From the NCBI GenBank assembly GCA_019359515.1, contig JAHHHC010000001.1, positions 124,001-188,000 on the forward strand: DNA of 64,000 nt, read 5' to 3'. Positions 17,041-26,866 of the stretch are shown piece by piece. The notes beneath the pieces were generated by a model. It saw only the letters and a program-made list of their open reading frames with translations. It did no database searches and had not been told where the DNA came from. The translations under genes and the position numbers were made by a program. Origin of the DNA: Desmonostoc vinosum HA7617-LM4. Lineage in GTDB: Bacteria > Cyanobacteriota > Cyanobacteriia > Cyanobacteriales > Nostocaceae. Positions within the stretch are counted from its first letter, which is position 1; each line of letters begins with the position of its first letter.

Positions 17041-18708
17041 ATGCGACAAAAACACCGCGCTAAGAACCAGTCGGAATATGGGCCCCAACGCCTCATTGAG
17101 GGGCAAAATCAGGAAACGATGAAATTTTCTTGCTGGCGTTTTTCCTGCACTGTACTAACAACATTTTGTTTATTGGGATTAACAGCTGCCTCTGGCCCAG
17201 ATAGTAAGACAAAAGATATAGAACTGAGGATTGGGATTATACAGCGATTTGGAGAAAAATCAACGGCCAAGCTGCAATTGGAACCAACAAAAGGCGATCG
17301 CTTAAAATTGAGGTTTCGAGTCGGTAATAAGCAGCGAACCGTAGCCACTCAAAAGCCTGTCAAGCTGGAAACAGTGATCCAAACTTTATCCAAGCCAGCA
17401 GTTGAGGAAGTGATAGTTTTAGGTACATACCGCACCTTCGAGACTGCCGAAGACAGTGCCCAAAACTGGCGTTCTCAAGGCATAGATGTAGAAATAGCTC
17501 AGCCAGATCGCTGGCAAGTTTGGGCAAAGCGGGATACCTATAGTACTCCCCTACTACGACGGCTGCTATTGCAGAGCCTCCAAGCAACTGACAAGAAAAT
17601 AGCATATCTTGATACAAAAGTTTTGCAACAAGTACCGCGAGTTAGTTGGGAAGTAGACGGTAAGCGCTACACCCCAGATTATGTAGAAATCAGCACAGAC
17701 AAAAACTTGATTAAGGTGAATCAAGGCGAAAAACCAGAAAATACTCGTCTTTACGCTGGGCGATTGGATTTACAACCCAATGCGTATGGGACATATACTT
17801 TAGTCAACGAGGTGCCTTTAGAAACATATCTGCGGGGGGTTGTACCTTACGAAATTGGCACGAATGCACCAAAAGCAGCACTGGAAGCTCAAGCAATAAT
17901 TGCACGGACTTACGCGTTAAGAAACTTGCGTAGATTTGCGGCAGATGACTATCATTTATGTGCTGATACTCACTGCCAAGTTTATTATGGAATAAGTGGA
18001 GCAGCGACAATCACAGATCGAGCGATCGCTTCCACTAGAGGTATGGTGCTAGCCTATGAAAACCAGCTAGTAGATGCCTTATACTCCTCCACTACTGGTG
18101 GCATTACCGCCTCTTTTAGCGATGTCTGGAATGGTGAAGATCGTCCTTATCTGCGCCCAGTAGTAGATGCTGCTACCAATTTTTGGAACTTATCGACACA
18201 AAGCCTAGCAGATGAAAAAAACTTTCAGCAGTTTATCAGTTTGCAACAAGGATTTAATGAAAGCAAGTGGGACATGTTTCGTTGGCGCAAAGAAACACCT
18301 ATAGAGGATATCACCAAAGGCTTGCAGAAATTTTTACAGGTGAAAAAAAGTCCCTACGCCAAATTTAAGACAATTGAGGCAATGGCAGTAGTTCGGCGCA
18401 GCCAAAGCGGACGCATCCTTAAACTCGCTGTAAAAACAGACATTGGCATTTTTACCCTCAACAAAGATGAGGTTCGTAGTGCCTTTGCTGCCCCTAAAAG
18501 CACACTCTTTTATCTAGAACCTTTGAACAAAGGCAAATCGAATTTGTGGGGATACGCCTTCGTTGGTGGCGGATTGGGACATGGAGTTGGTTTAAGTCAA
18601 ACTGGCGCTCAAAACTTGGCTAAACTTGGTTGGTCTAGTCCAAAAATTCTACAGTTTTACTATCCCGGTACTCAAATCAAAATTCTCAATCAAGAGATCA
18701 AGCTGTAA
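17041..18708 (+). CDS. SpoIID/LytB domain exported protein
   Basis: 555 residues from 17041 (GGAG, 5 nt upstream). A second start at 17119, with AGGA nearby, would give 529 residues beginning directly at a signal peptide ('CTVLTTFCLLGLTAASG'). After the signal comes a SPOR-like segment (about 120-185, 'VLGTYRTFETAEDSAQNWRS'). The SpoIID/LytB domain (about 240-550) has 'VPLETYLRGVVPYEIG', 'LEAQAIIARTYAL', 'LYSSTTGGITASFSDVWNG' and 'GHGVGLSQTGAQNLA'. SpoIID-family proteins cleave peptidoglycan glycan strands or amide bonds, and in cyanobacteria they act in cell wall remodelling. Confidence 0.92.
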   Translation: MRQKHRAKNQSEYGPQRLIEGQNQETMKFSCWRFSCTVLTTFCLLGLTAASGPDSKTKDIELRIGIIQRFGEKSTAKLQLEPTKGDRLKLRFRVGNKQRTVATQKPVKLETVIQTLSKPAVEEVIVLGTYRTFETAEDSAQNWRSQGIDVEIAQPDRWQVWAKRDTYSTPLLRRLLLQSLQATDKKIAYLDTKVLQQVPRVSWEVDGKRYTPDYVEISTDKNLIKVNQGEKPENTRLYAGRLDLQPNAYGTYTLVNEVPLETYLRGVVPYEIGTNAPKAALEAQAIIARTYALRNLRRFAADDYHLCADTHCQVYYGISGAATITDRAIASTRGMVLAYENQLVDALYSSTTGGITASFSDVWNGEDRPYLRPVVDAATNFWNLSTQSLADEKNFQQFISLQQGFNESKWDMFRWRKETPIEDITKGLQKFLQVKKSPYAKFKTIEAMAVVRRSQSGRILKLAVKTDIGIFTLNKDEVRSAFAAPKSTLFYLEPLNKGKSNLWGYAFVGGGLGHGVGLSQTGAQNLAKLGWSSPKILQFYYPGTQIKILNQEIKL

Positions 18709-19044
18709 TTACGAATTACGTTAGCGCAGCGGTAGCGACGTAGGAGCGTCATTACGAATTACGAATTATGTAAGGGTGTGATTAGTGGTAGCTTTTACCA
18801 AGCCCTGTTGGGGCGGGTGTAGGGGCGTAGGGCAGAGGTTTAGCCCCAACAACCCTGATATGAAAAATCAAGGGTTTGGGGAAGGTGGAGGAGTGTAGGT
18901 ATTCAAAACCCTTACACTACACCCCTACTTCGACTTCTTTGCTCAAAGACGCTACGCATAGCTTGCTTAAGCGTAGGGGTACGCTCAGTAACGCACACCC
19001 TTACACCCAGTCTCAACAGGCAACCTTAGTACGTAAGTTGTATC
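18709..19044. other. Intergenic region with repeats
   Basis: It starts with an attacgaattacg/ttagcgcagcggtagcgacg repeat block, related to those at 1897 and 14733. A G-rich segment and a ctacgcatagc block follow. No gene is supported. Confidence 0.5.
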
Positions 19045-19344
<300 letters not shown>

Positions 19345-19592
19345 TTAGTAATCCTCTCTTTTGCAAACGGCAGTATAAGTTATGCTAAAGCATTGCTACG
19401 GCTAATCTGATGATCAGTCGCTAGTTCAAATTTGCTTCAATTCTGATACTACGAGAAAAGCCAACATATGTAACTGGAATTTGAACCCGATTAGTAATGA
19501 AATTTAGTTAGTTAATACTGATAAGTTTTAGTTATAAATTATTGGTGGGGATTGGGGAACTCGGGGCCCCGCTCCCCTGCTCCCTCACATGC

Positions 19593-20618
19593 GTGAGAAT
19601 CGTGTATAATTCAGAGGCAGCTTTGGAAAAAGCAAAAGTGCGTGTAGGTTTAGTTGGTACAGGGTATGCAGCGAAGTTACGGGCTGAGAGCTTGCTGAGT
19701 GATGAACGATCGCATTTAGTCGCAGTTGTTGGTCATACCTCAGAAACAACACAAGCCTTTGCCAAAGAATATCAAACCGAAGCATTGACTTGTTGGCAAC
19801 AGCTAGCAGAGCGCGAAGATGTAGATTTGGTGATAATCTCTACAATTAATCGAGATCATGGAGCGATCGCTCGTGCGGCACTCACTAATGGTAAACACGT
19901 AGTTGTTGAATATCCCCTTAGCGTGGATCTGGTGGAAGCTGAGGAACTCATCGCCTTGGCTAAAGCTCAACAAAAACTACTGCACGTTGAACATATTGAA
20001 GTTTTGGGCGGATTGCATCAAGCTTTAAAGCAACACTTAGCAAAGATTGGTAAGGCTTTCTATGTTCGCTACAGCACGATCAATCCCAGTAATCCTGCTC
20101 CCCGCAAATGGACTTATAACCATGAGCTTTTCGGCTTTCCCTTAATTGGAGCGTTATCTCGATTACATCGACTCACTGATTTGTTTGGTGAAGTTTTCAC
20201 GGTTAACTGTCATCAGCGATATTGGGAAGTTGAACCAGAATATTACCAGACTTGTTTTTGCATTACTCAGTTGTGCTTTAGTAGCGGACTGCTAGCGCAA
20301 GTAGTCTACGGCAAAGGTGAAACCATTTGGCAACCAGAACGTAAGTTTGAAGTTCACGGCGAAAACGGTGGATTGATTTTTGATGGCGATACAGGATGTT
20401 TTATCCAGCAAGGAGAAACAATACCCATAGAGATTGGGACTCGCCGGGGTTTGTTTGCCAAAGATACGAGCTTGGTATTAGACCATCTATTTGACGGTAC
20501 TCCTTTATACGTCACTCCAGAAGAAAGTTTGTACACCTTGAAAGTCGCTGATGCTGCCAAAAGAGCTGCACACTCAGGGCTAACTATATTTGTGAATGAT
20601 AATTTAGACAAAATTTAA
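19593..20618 (+). CDS. bvdR: Biliverdin reductase, Gfo/Idh/MocA fold
   Basis: About 341 residues from the GTG at 19593. Other starts are GTG 19602 and TTG 19623; the frame also runs back to 19542 through repeat-like DNA. The Rossmann motif 'VRVGLVGTGYAAKLRAE' sits at the N terminus. 'GKHVVVEYPLSVD', 'LHVEHIEVLGG', 'WTYNHELFGFPLIGALSR' and 'SRRGLF'-like 'TRRGLF' match my recollection of cyanobacterial BvdR. The enzyme reduces biliverdin to bilirubin with NAD(P)H and influences phycobilisome assembly. The stop overlaps the start of map (TAATG), so the two are coupled. Confidence 0.85.
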   Translation: MRIVYNSEAALEKAKVRVGLVGTGYAAKLRAESLLSDERSHLVAVVGHTSETTQAFAKEYQTEALTCWQQLAEREDVDLVIISTINRDHGAIARAALTNGKHVVVEYPLSVDLVEAEELIALAKAQQKLLHVEHIEVLGGLHQALKQHLAKIGKAFYVRYSTINPSNPAPRKWTYNHELFGFPLIGALSRLHRLTDLFGEVFTVNCHQRYWEVEPEYYQTCFCITQLCFSSGLLAQVVYGKGETIWQPERKFEVHGENGGLIFDGDTGCFIQQGETIPIEIGTRRGLFAKDTSLVLDHLFDGTPLYVTPEESLYTLKVADAAKRAAHSGLTIFVNDNLDKI

Positions 20619-21385
20619 TGAAGAGTGAAACAATAGTTATCTTATCCCAGAGAGAATTAGACAAAATGCGTCAAGCAGGACGCTTGGCAGCCAAACTTTT
20701 ACAGCACCTAGAACCAATGGTGAAGCCAGGAGTGAGTACCCTAGAACTCAATGATGAAGCCGAACGCTGGACGCAGGCTTATGGAGCAAAAAGCGCACCG
20801 CTTGGCTATAAAGGCTATCCTAAATCAATCTGTACCAGTGTGAATGAAGTAGTCTGTCATGGTATTCCCAATGCTAAGCAGATCCTCAAAGAAGGTGACA
20901 TCATTAACATTGATGTGACGCTGATTGTTGAAGGCTACCACGGCGATACATCTAAAACATTCTTTGTCGGTACTCCTTCCCCAAAAGCGAAAAAGCTAGT
21001 AGAAGTGACGAATGAGTGCCGTAGTCGAGGAATTGCGGAAGTCAAACCAGGGGCGCGGATTGGAGATATTGGTGCAGCTATTCAAGAATATGCTGAAGCC
21101 CAAGGCTTTTCTGTAGTTCGAGACTTTGTTGGGCATGGTATCAGTAACATTTTTCACACTGCGCCAAATATCCCTCATTATGGTACACGTGGCAAAGGTA
21201 AGCGGTTAAGACCAGGGATGGTTTTTACTATTGAACCGATGATTAATGAAGGTACTTATGAGGTGGAAGTTCTCAGCGATGGATGGACTGCTGTAACACG
21301 CGATCGCAAGCTTTCAGCCCAATGTGAACACACCCTAGCAGTGACTGAAGAGGGTGTAGAAATTTTTACCTTACTTGAAGAGTAG
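20618..21385 (+). CDS. map: Methionine aminopeptidase, type I
   Basis: 255 residues. It removes the N-terminal Met from nascent proteins in the cytoplasm. The metal ligands of the pita-bread fold are visible: Asp in 'INIDVTLIVEGYHGDTSKTF' (two), His in 'GHGISNIFHTAPNIPHYG', Glu in 'FTIEPMINEG' and Glu in 'AQCEHTLAVTEEG'. The start codon overlaps the bvdR stop by one base, indicating translational coupling. The genome may contain other map copies. Confidence 0.96.
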   Translation: MKSETIVILSQRELDKMRQAGRLAAKLLQHLEPMVKPGVSTLELNDEAERWTQAYGAKSAPLGYKGYPKSICTSVNEVVCHGIPNAKQILKEGDIINIDVTLIVEGYHGDTSKTFFVGTPSPKAKKLVEVTNECRSRGIAEVKPGARIGDIGAAIQEYAEAQGFSVVRDFVGHGISNIFHTAPNIPHYGTRGKGKRLRPGMVFTIEPMINEGTYEVEVLSDGWTAVTRDRKLSAQCEHTLAVTEEGVEIFTLLEE

Positions 21386-21432
21386 GAAAGCTTTGCTGTG
21401 CGATTTAAAATGAAATCATCGCCAGCATTCTG

Positions 21433-22257
21433 ATGGAATTGTTTATGTCTTACAACTTTCCAGGAATGAACCCTTACCTAGAAGCTCCCGTATTATGGCA
21501 AAAAATACATAAGCGGGCAATTGTGGCGATCGCAGACTCATTATCTCCACAATTGCGCCCTAAATACATCGTGGACATCGAAGAACGAGTTTATCAAACT
21601 AGTGGAGAAGATTCTTTGTTGGTTGGTATTCCCGATGTAGCAGTACAGCGTCAAAATAATGCCATCAACTCACAAACTGCACATGTGGCGATCGTCTCAC
21701 CAAAAACCCAAGCTGTAAAAGTGACAGTTCCGATACCTGAAACTATCACAGAAAGTTATTTAGAGGTGCGAGAGGTAGCCACAAGGGAAGTAGTAACAGT
21801 AATTGAAATTCTTTCCCCGAAAAATAAACGTTCTGGAGAAGGACGCCGCGCCTATGAAAGAAAGCGTCAGCGAGTACTAAGGAGTTTCACCAATCTGGTA
21901 GAAATTGATTTATTGCGAGATGGCAAACCAATGCTAGTTTTTGGTGATGGGACACAGAATGATTACCGAATTTTAGTAAGCAAAGGAGAAAGTCGTCCCC
22001 AAGCTGATCTATACGCCTTTAACTTGCCGGAGGTAATTCCTTCATTTCCCTTACCACTGCGAAATGGTGATAGCGAACCCTTGGTAGATTTGCAGACTAT
22101 ACTATCTGGAATTTATGAACGCGCGGGTTATGAATTAGTTATAGATTACAACCAACAGCCAATACCAAAATTGTCTGAAGCAAATGCAGTTTGGCTAGAT
22201 GCACTTTTGCAAGACAGAGGATTACGTCCAAAGGGAACAGGGAAACCACGTTGTTAA
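21433..22257 (+). CDS. DUF4058 family protein
   Basis: 274 residues (270 from the ATG at 21445, which may be the true start). The family hallmark is the N-terminal 'NFPGMNPYLEAPVLWQKIHKR'. 'EERVYQTSGEDSLLVGIPDV' and 'VVTVIEILSPKNKRSGEGRRAYERKRQRVL' follow. The latter has the E-x-L-S-P-x-N-K block seen in restriction-endonuclease-like folds (ExK). The family is abundant in multicellular cyanobacteria and planctomycetes and has no known function. A PD-(D/E)XK relationship is my inference from the ExLSPxNK motif. Confidence 0.88.
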   Translation: MELFMSYNFPGMNPYLEAPVLWQKIHKRAIVAIADSLSPQLRPKYIVDIEERVYQTSGEDSLLVGIPDVAVQRQNNAINSQTAHVAIVSPKTQAVKVTVPIPETITESYLEVREVATREVVTVIEILSPKNKRSGEGRRAYERKRQRVLRSFTNLVEIDLLRDGKPMLVFGDGTQNDYRILVSKGESRPQADLYAFNLPEVIPSFPLPLRNGDSEPLVDLQTILSGIYERAGYELVIDYNQQPIPKLSEANAVWLDALLQDRGLRPKGTGKPRC

Positions 22258-22347
22258 AGGTGGGATTATGGCACTATTTTTGTCTTGCTATCACGTTATT
22301 ATGAAATTAAGTAACGATGATATTAAGCAATCATAGAGGGGTCTGCC

Positions 22348-22653
22348 ATGTTTCGTTTACCTCCATTCATTCGGAACTTGTTTATTCGGATTGAAGGCTT
22401 TTTATCTTTTGTTTTCGGTAGCATTTGGGGTGCTATAAAAAGTTTCTTTGGTTTTTTTGGTAAACTCTTTGGATTGAGTGATTCGGGTTATTTCTTAGCG
22501 TCTGATGAGACACAAGGCGTCAAGCAGGCTCAACAGCCAATTGAAACTAAGCAAGACACTACTCCAGAAATTCCCGCTACTACTCGTCGCCGTCCCAATG
22601 CCAGAACAGAAGATTACTACTTGAATATGGCTCGTGATCTGAAAAAGAGATAA
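22348..22653 (+). CDS. Small amphipathic membrane-associated protein
   Basis: 101 residues with a good ribosome-binding site (GAGGGG, 6-nt spacing). The N-terminal half is aromatic and hydrophobic ('FIRNLFIRIEGFLSFVFGSIWGAIKSFFGFFGKLFGL'; read as two amphipathic helices). The C-terminal half is polar and ends 'RTEDYYLNMARDLKKR'. It probably lies on a membrane surface. I believe similar proteins are common in cyanobacteria, but I know of no function. Confidence 0.75.
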   Translation: MFRLPPFIRNLFIRIEGFLSFVFGSIWGAIKSFFGFFGKLFGLSDSGYFLASDETQGVKQAQQPIETKQDTTPEIPATTRRRPNARTEDYYLNMARDLKKR

Positions 22654-22845
22654 GCTCAACAACAATATTGTCTTGGATACCTAATTTAGACAAATGAGCC
22701 TGTAATTGAGCCTGCATTTTCTGTTTATCTAAAATTACACTCATTCTTAGATGCACTATCTTTTTAGGCTGTAAACTCGCTGCTTGTGGACTTGTGTATA
22801 CACCGTAGCTCCGGGAGCGGGGGGGCTTGAGTTCCCCAGCTCCCA

Positions 22846-25041
22846 TCACTGCGTCGGTAATTGCGGGTGTTGAGATGAGTATTTGGCGACGATGCTGGAA
22901 ATCTCAGGATTATAAAGTCTGAGGTAATTCCAGTAGTTACCAAATACTTGGCGCACGTAATTTTTGGTTTCGTCAAAGGGAATTTCTTCGACAAATTCGT
23001 CTGGGTCTTCTTTTGACAGAGTTTGTAGCCATTTGGAAACGTTGCCAGGGCCAGCATTGTAACTGGCGATCGCCAGCAAGGAGTTATTGTTATATTGCTG
23101 ATGGGTATGATCCAAATACCATGTCCCTAACATGATGTTGTTATTGGGATCTTCTAAGTTGATTTGTTTGCTGTCTAGCTGAATTTTGGGGGCTATCCAT
23201 TTGGCGGTGTCTGGCATTACCTGCATTAAACCAGTAGCGCCAACAATAGATTTGATTTTAGGCTCAAACCGAGATTCTTGCCGAATGAGGGCAGTGACTA
23301 GCAAAGGATTAAGTTGACGTTCAGTAGACCATTTTTGAATCACTTGGAAGTAGGGAAATGGATAACGGGCTTGCCAGTAAGTAATTTGTTTGCTGAGAGT
23401 TTGGTATTGAGCTTGTTGTTCGGGTGTTTCTTGGTCTTCGACTTTGGAAATTTGATCAATTCCAGAGATGTTTTCTCCCCTTGCCAATCGCATCAAGCCT
23501 TCGGTAAATTGCTCTGCAACGGTAGGCTGAGTTTTGTTTTGAAATTCTGTTTGCCATTGCAACCATGCATCGCGGTCTTGACCTAAAAGATATAATTCCT
23601 TAAAGGTTTCCGAGCCTGCGGTAGGTACAGGACGCTCGGGTGAAACGATTTCGGGATTTAATTGGCGCACGTTGTCAAAGTTGCCAACATTGAGTCCCAA
23701 AAGTGATGCGGCTCGCCATGCATAGTAAGAGTATGGAAACTGACTAATCACATATTCATACGCAGTTTTGGCTTCCTGCTGTTTTCCTAGTGCAGTCGCC
23801 CATTTACCCACCCAAAAACCTGCTCTAGGAGCCAAAATACTGTTGGGATTTTTGGTAACGATTGGTTCTGCCCATTGCCATGCACCTATGTAGTCTTTAA
23901 CTTTGGCTTTATCTTGCGCTACTTTCCAGCGATATTCTGCTGCTTCTTCAGAATTTTCGTACTTAGCGATGAGTAGTTGCCAAGCTGCGTTAGCTGACTT
24001 TTGATCTTTGAGAGTTTGGAAAGTCTTAGCTTTTTTGGCGACTGCTTTGCTAGCTTGTTCGGGAAATTTATTGATTACTTGGTCAAGATATGGTATCGCA
24101 TCTTTACCTGTTTTTGACATTTCTGCTAAACGCAAAAGAGCAGTCCCTGTTTCTTTGGCATTGGGAAATTGCTGTACCAGTTGTTTATAGGTGGCGATCG
24201 CAACTTCTCTATCTTTGCCTCCTACCTGCAAACCTCTGGCTGTTCGGTAAAGGTTGAGGGGTGTTTTGGGTGCTTTGGCATAAGCTGTGGCTGCTTTGCG
24301 AAATTGATTATTTCCCCAGTAGGCTGCACCAATAATTTCCCATTCTGCGGGTTTGAGGGTTGGTTGTTTGATTAGTTGATCCAATACACCCACCGTTCCT
24401 GCTTGATCGTAGGCGTATTTTGCCAAAATCAACTGTAATTTTGGCTGATTGGGATTTTCTTGTAGTCGTTTGCGAATGATTTCCCAACTTAGGGGATGAG
24501 AAGGAAATTGGGCGATCGCTTGTTCTTGTTCCTTGGGTTGGGCAATCAGATATAGGGCTTTAACTGCTGCGGCTTCTTTGGGATAAAGCTTTAACACTTT
24601 GCGCCTGAGATCTGAAGCTTTGCCATCCTCACCCAGCAAATCTTGTGCTTGCGCCTGTTTGAGCAAAACATAAGGTGCGAGGGTGGGATAATTTTTATCC
24701 AGTCCTTCTAGTAAAGTCAGCGCTTTTTGGGCTTGCGTTCTTTCAATAAAATCACTCGCCAATAGGTAACGGGCGCGTTCCCGATCTGGCGAAGAGGATT
24801 GTTGAGCGATCGCTGCTAATTTTGTGGCTCGTTCTGGCAGAGATTGTGATATGAGTGGGAATACAGCTGACTTGGCTTTGTTTGCCTCAGATATTTGTTC
24901 AGACTGGTTTTTACCCAGCTTGAGCAATTGCCCCAAGGTTCTTCCCATCTCAGGTGCTGACACCATCGCACCCGCCAAAAAGGCGAACAGTGCAGCACCA
25001 GCAAGTATAGAGATTTGTTTTTTTTGTAGTTTCTTCAGCAT
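22846..25041 (-). CDS. slt: Soluble lytic murein transglycosylase with TPR-like repeats
   Basis: 731 residues from the ATG at 25041 (a TTG at 25068 is less likely). A membrane/signal helix at about 8-28 is followed by a long alpha-superhelical TPR-like region (50-560) and the SLT catalytic domain (about 575-720). That domain has 'TALIRQESRFEPKIKS' (catalytic Glu), 'GATGLMQVMPDTAKWIA', 'NIMLGTWYLDH' and 'AIASYNAGPGNVSKWL'. It cleaves the beta-1,4 bond between MurNAc and GlcNAc, forming anhydro-MurNAc, in the periplasm. The layout matches Slt70. Confidence 0.93.
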   Translation of the reverse strand: MLKKLQKKQISILAGAALFAFLAGAMVSAPEMGRTLGQLLKLGKNQSEQISEANKAKSAVFPLISQSLPERATKLAAIAQQSSSPDRERARYLLASDFIERTQAQKALTLLEGLDKNYPTLAPYVLLKQAQAQDLLGEDGKASDLRRKVLKLYPKEAAAVKALYLIAQPKEQEQAIAQFPSHPLSWEIIRKRLQENPNQPKLQLILAKYAYDQAGTVGVLDQLIKQPTLKPAEWEIIGAAYWGNNQFRKAATAYAKAPKTPLNLYRTARGLQVGGKDREVAIATYKQLVQQFPNAKETGTALLRLAEMSKTGKDAIPYLDQVINKFPEQASKAVAKKAKTFQTLKDQKSANAAWQLLIAKYENSEEAAEYRWKVAQDKAKVKDYIGAWQWAEPIVTKNPNSILAPRAGFWVGKWATALGKQQEAKTAYEYVISQFPYSYYAWRAASLLGLNVGNFDNVRQLNPEIVSPERPVPTAGSETFKELYLLGQDRDAWLQWQTEFQNKTQPTVAEQFTEGLMRLARGENISGIDQISKVEDQETPEQQAQYQTLSKQITYWQARYPFPYFQVIQKWSTERQLNPLLVTALIRQESRFEPKIKSIVGATGLMQVMPDTAKWIAPKIQLDSKQINLEDPNNNIMLGTWYLDHTHQQYNNNSLLAIASYNAGPGNVSKWLQTLSKEDPDEFVEEIPFDETKNYVRQVFGNYWNYLRLYNPEISSIVAKYSSQHPQLPTQ

Positions 25042-25068
25042 GAATACTCGCTGAAAATTTCCGATCAA

Positions 25069-25412
25069 TTTCCTGAAACTTTAGCATTCCTGGCCGGAAG
25101 TGTTATTAATTTTTAATCTTAGATTTTTAATTTCGCGTAGAAAAATGTTTTTGCTGAACTTTTAGCGTACTCATGATTTCATCCCATCTATCCATGGTAT
25201 GTAGTTAGTTCAGGATGAGGAGGATGTGGTACCCTGCGGGTTCTGCTTCGCAGTACGACTCCGCTCACCAACCGGGGGACGCGGGGGACGCGGGGACGCG
25301 GAGAATAATCAATGACAAATGACAATTCCCCATTCCCAATTCCCCACTCCCTACTCCCTACTCCCTACTCCCCATTTTCAAGTATTGCTAACAATAACCG
25401 GAGGTATATTTT
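25069..25412. other. Intergenic region with simple repeats
   Basis: It contains gacgcgggg repeats (25270-25300), a tgacaaa tract and cccaatt/ctccctact heptamers (25313-25377) before the next gene. No gene is seen. Confidence 0.55.
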
Positions 25413-26765
25413 ATGAACGATATCTATCAACAGATCTGGAATAGCGATGACAACGGATTTTCTGTTAGTTTGAGAAGTGGAGACAGTTGGCAAAATCCAG
25501 ATGCTGATATTCTTTTGGATTTGCAGACAGAAGCAAGCGGCAAAACCAATATCGATCTAGCTACTCAGCCTCTGTTTTTCAAAGTCAATGAAGAAAAATT
25601 AGAGGGTAAAACTTACACTACTTTTATCAATCTTCTAGATAATTTTATTGCTAATTTCCGTTCTGAAGAAATTCTCACAGCGCCAGAACAAGAAGAAATC
25701 GAGAGATTTCTTGATGCCATTCAATCTACTAACCCAATGAAGTTGGCGTTAGAGTACATTAATCAAGAACTGGGAGAAAATCTTTCAGAGCCAAAATTTC
25801 GCTCTAAAATTAAACAGATTTGGTTTGAGTTATTCACTAACTACTATCAAGGAAAATCTACGAACTTCTGCTCTGGCTTTGAACATGTTTTTGTAGGAGA
25901 AGCAAAATATGACGAAAATTTCCGCAGCACTAGGGATAGAACACAAAATTTAGGAGAAATTTCTGGTTATCACTCCTGGATTAAGTTCTACATTGATGAA
26001 AAAGTTCGGAATGTTAACTTTCTTGGCTACAAATATGATTTACAAGGTGATGAAATACCTAAAAATCCAAATGTAGTAACTTTGCAAATGCTACAGTATT
26101 TAACTAATGTTCGAGGCGAAGTAATTGCTCAACTATTCAAGAAAAAAGGTGGTTTCTTTGTCGGCCCTAGTCCAGAGTGCGAAATTGCCATGGGAACTGT
26201 TGCTTACTTTGAGAGTATCAATGACAAAGTTAAGCAAGATAAACGGCGTACTACTATTAATAGTGGTCTCTACGATTTAGTCATATACCGTAACATCACA
26301 GTTAATGGTAGTCGAGGAGAGTTTATTCGTTCATTCTTTCCGATATTTCTCGGCAATAAAGGCACGGAAATATCACCAGAGATTCCTAAAGATCGTCCTG
26401 ATGTGGAAGTTGTACCAGTAGAAATTAATAATAACGAATCGGTAATAATTGTAGAAGCATTAGCAAATCCTGTAGGTGCAGAGGATAGAGGAGAATGGGT
26501 AAAATTACAAAATATCACAGATGAACCAATTAACTTAACAGGTTGGGAGATGCGTGATAAAGCAGGTCGTCCTCAACCATTGAGTGGTATTTTGCAACCC
26601 AATGAAGTTAAACAGTTTAGAATTACTCGCTCTAATCCCAATTCAATGCAATTAAGTAATCGAGCTGGATTGATTACTGTCAATAATAAACAATCACAAA
26701 TTGTAGCTGCTGTTAGATACAACCGTGCTAATAGTGGCGAAATTATCCGCTTTGAGCGAACTTAA
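25413..26765 (+). CDS. EndoU (XendoU/PP11-type) endoribonuclease fused to a lamin-tail domain
   Basis: 450 residues with a strong start (GGAGG upstream). Residues about 1-320 match the eukaryote-type EndoU fold: 'FCSGFEHVFVGE' (His158), 'GEISGYHSWIKFYIDEK' (His187), 'VNFLGYKYD', 'FFVGPSPECEIAMGTVAYF' and 'DKVKQDK' (candidate catalytic Lys272). These blocks correspond to the GFEHVF / GxHNWI / IGxSPEFExAL motifs of PP11 and XendoU, which are uridylate-preferring, often Mn-stimulated RNases. Residues about 343-450 look like a lamin-tail (LTD) beta-sandwich ('IIVEALANPVGAEDRGEWVK', 'INLTGWEMRDKAGR'). No signal peptide is evident. The role (RNA processing, defence or toxin) is unknown. Confidence 0.82.
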   Translation: MNDIYQQIWNSDDNGFSVSLRSGDSWQNPDADILLDLQTEASGKTNIDLATQPLFFKVNEEKLEGKTYTTFINLLDNFIANFRSEEILTAPEQEEIERFLDAIQSTNPMKLALEYINQELGENLSEPKFRSKIKQIWFELFTNYYQGKSTNFCSGFEHVFVGEAKYDENFRSTRDRTQNLGEISGYHSWIKFYIDEKVRNVNFLGYKYDLQGDEIPKNPNVVTLQMLQYLTNVRGEVIAQLFKKKGGFFVGPSPECEIAMGTVAYFESINDKVKQDKRRTTINSGLYDLVIYRNITVNGSRGEFIRSFFPIFLGNKGTEISPEIPKDRPDVEVVPVEINNNESVIIVEALANPVGAEDRGEWVKLQNITDEPINLTGWEMRDKAGRPQPLSGILQPNEVKQFRITRSNPNSMQLSNRAGLITVNNKQSQIVAAVRYNRANSGEIIRFERT

Positions 26766-26866
26766 ATAGGGGCTGGGGTGTGGTTCGACTTCGCTCACCA
26801 TTCCCCATACTTCGACTGCTTCGACTATGCTCAGCACAAGTCCGCTCAGTACAAGTTCCCAATTCC

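Noticed and set aside
22580-22849. Minus-strand open frame of 89 codons between slt and the small membrane gene
   Set aside because: It has a protein-like middle (MSVILDKQKMQAQLQAHLSK), but its 3' part runs antisense through the well-supported gene at 22348-22653, its N terminus is compositionally odd, and there is no family match.
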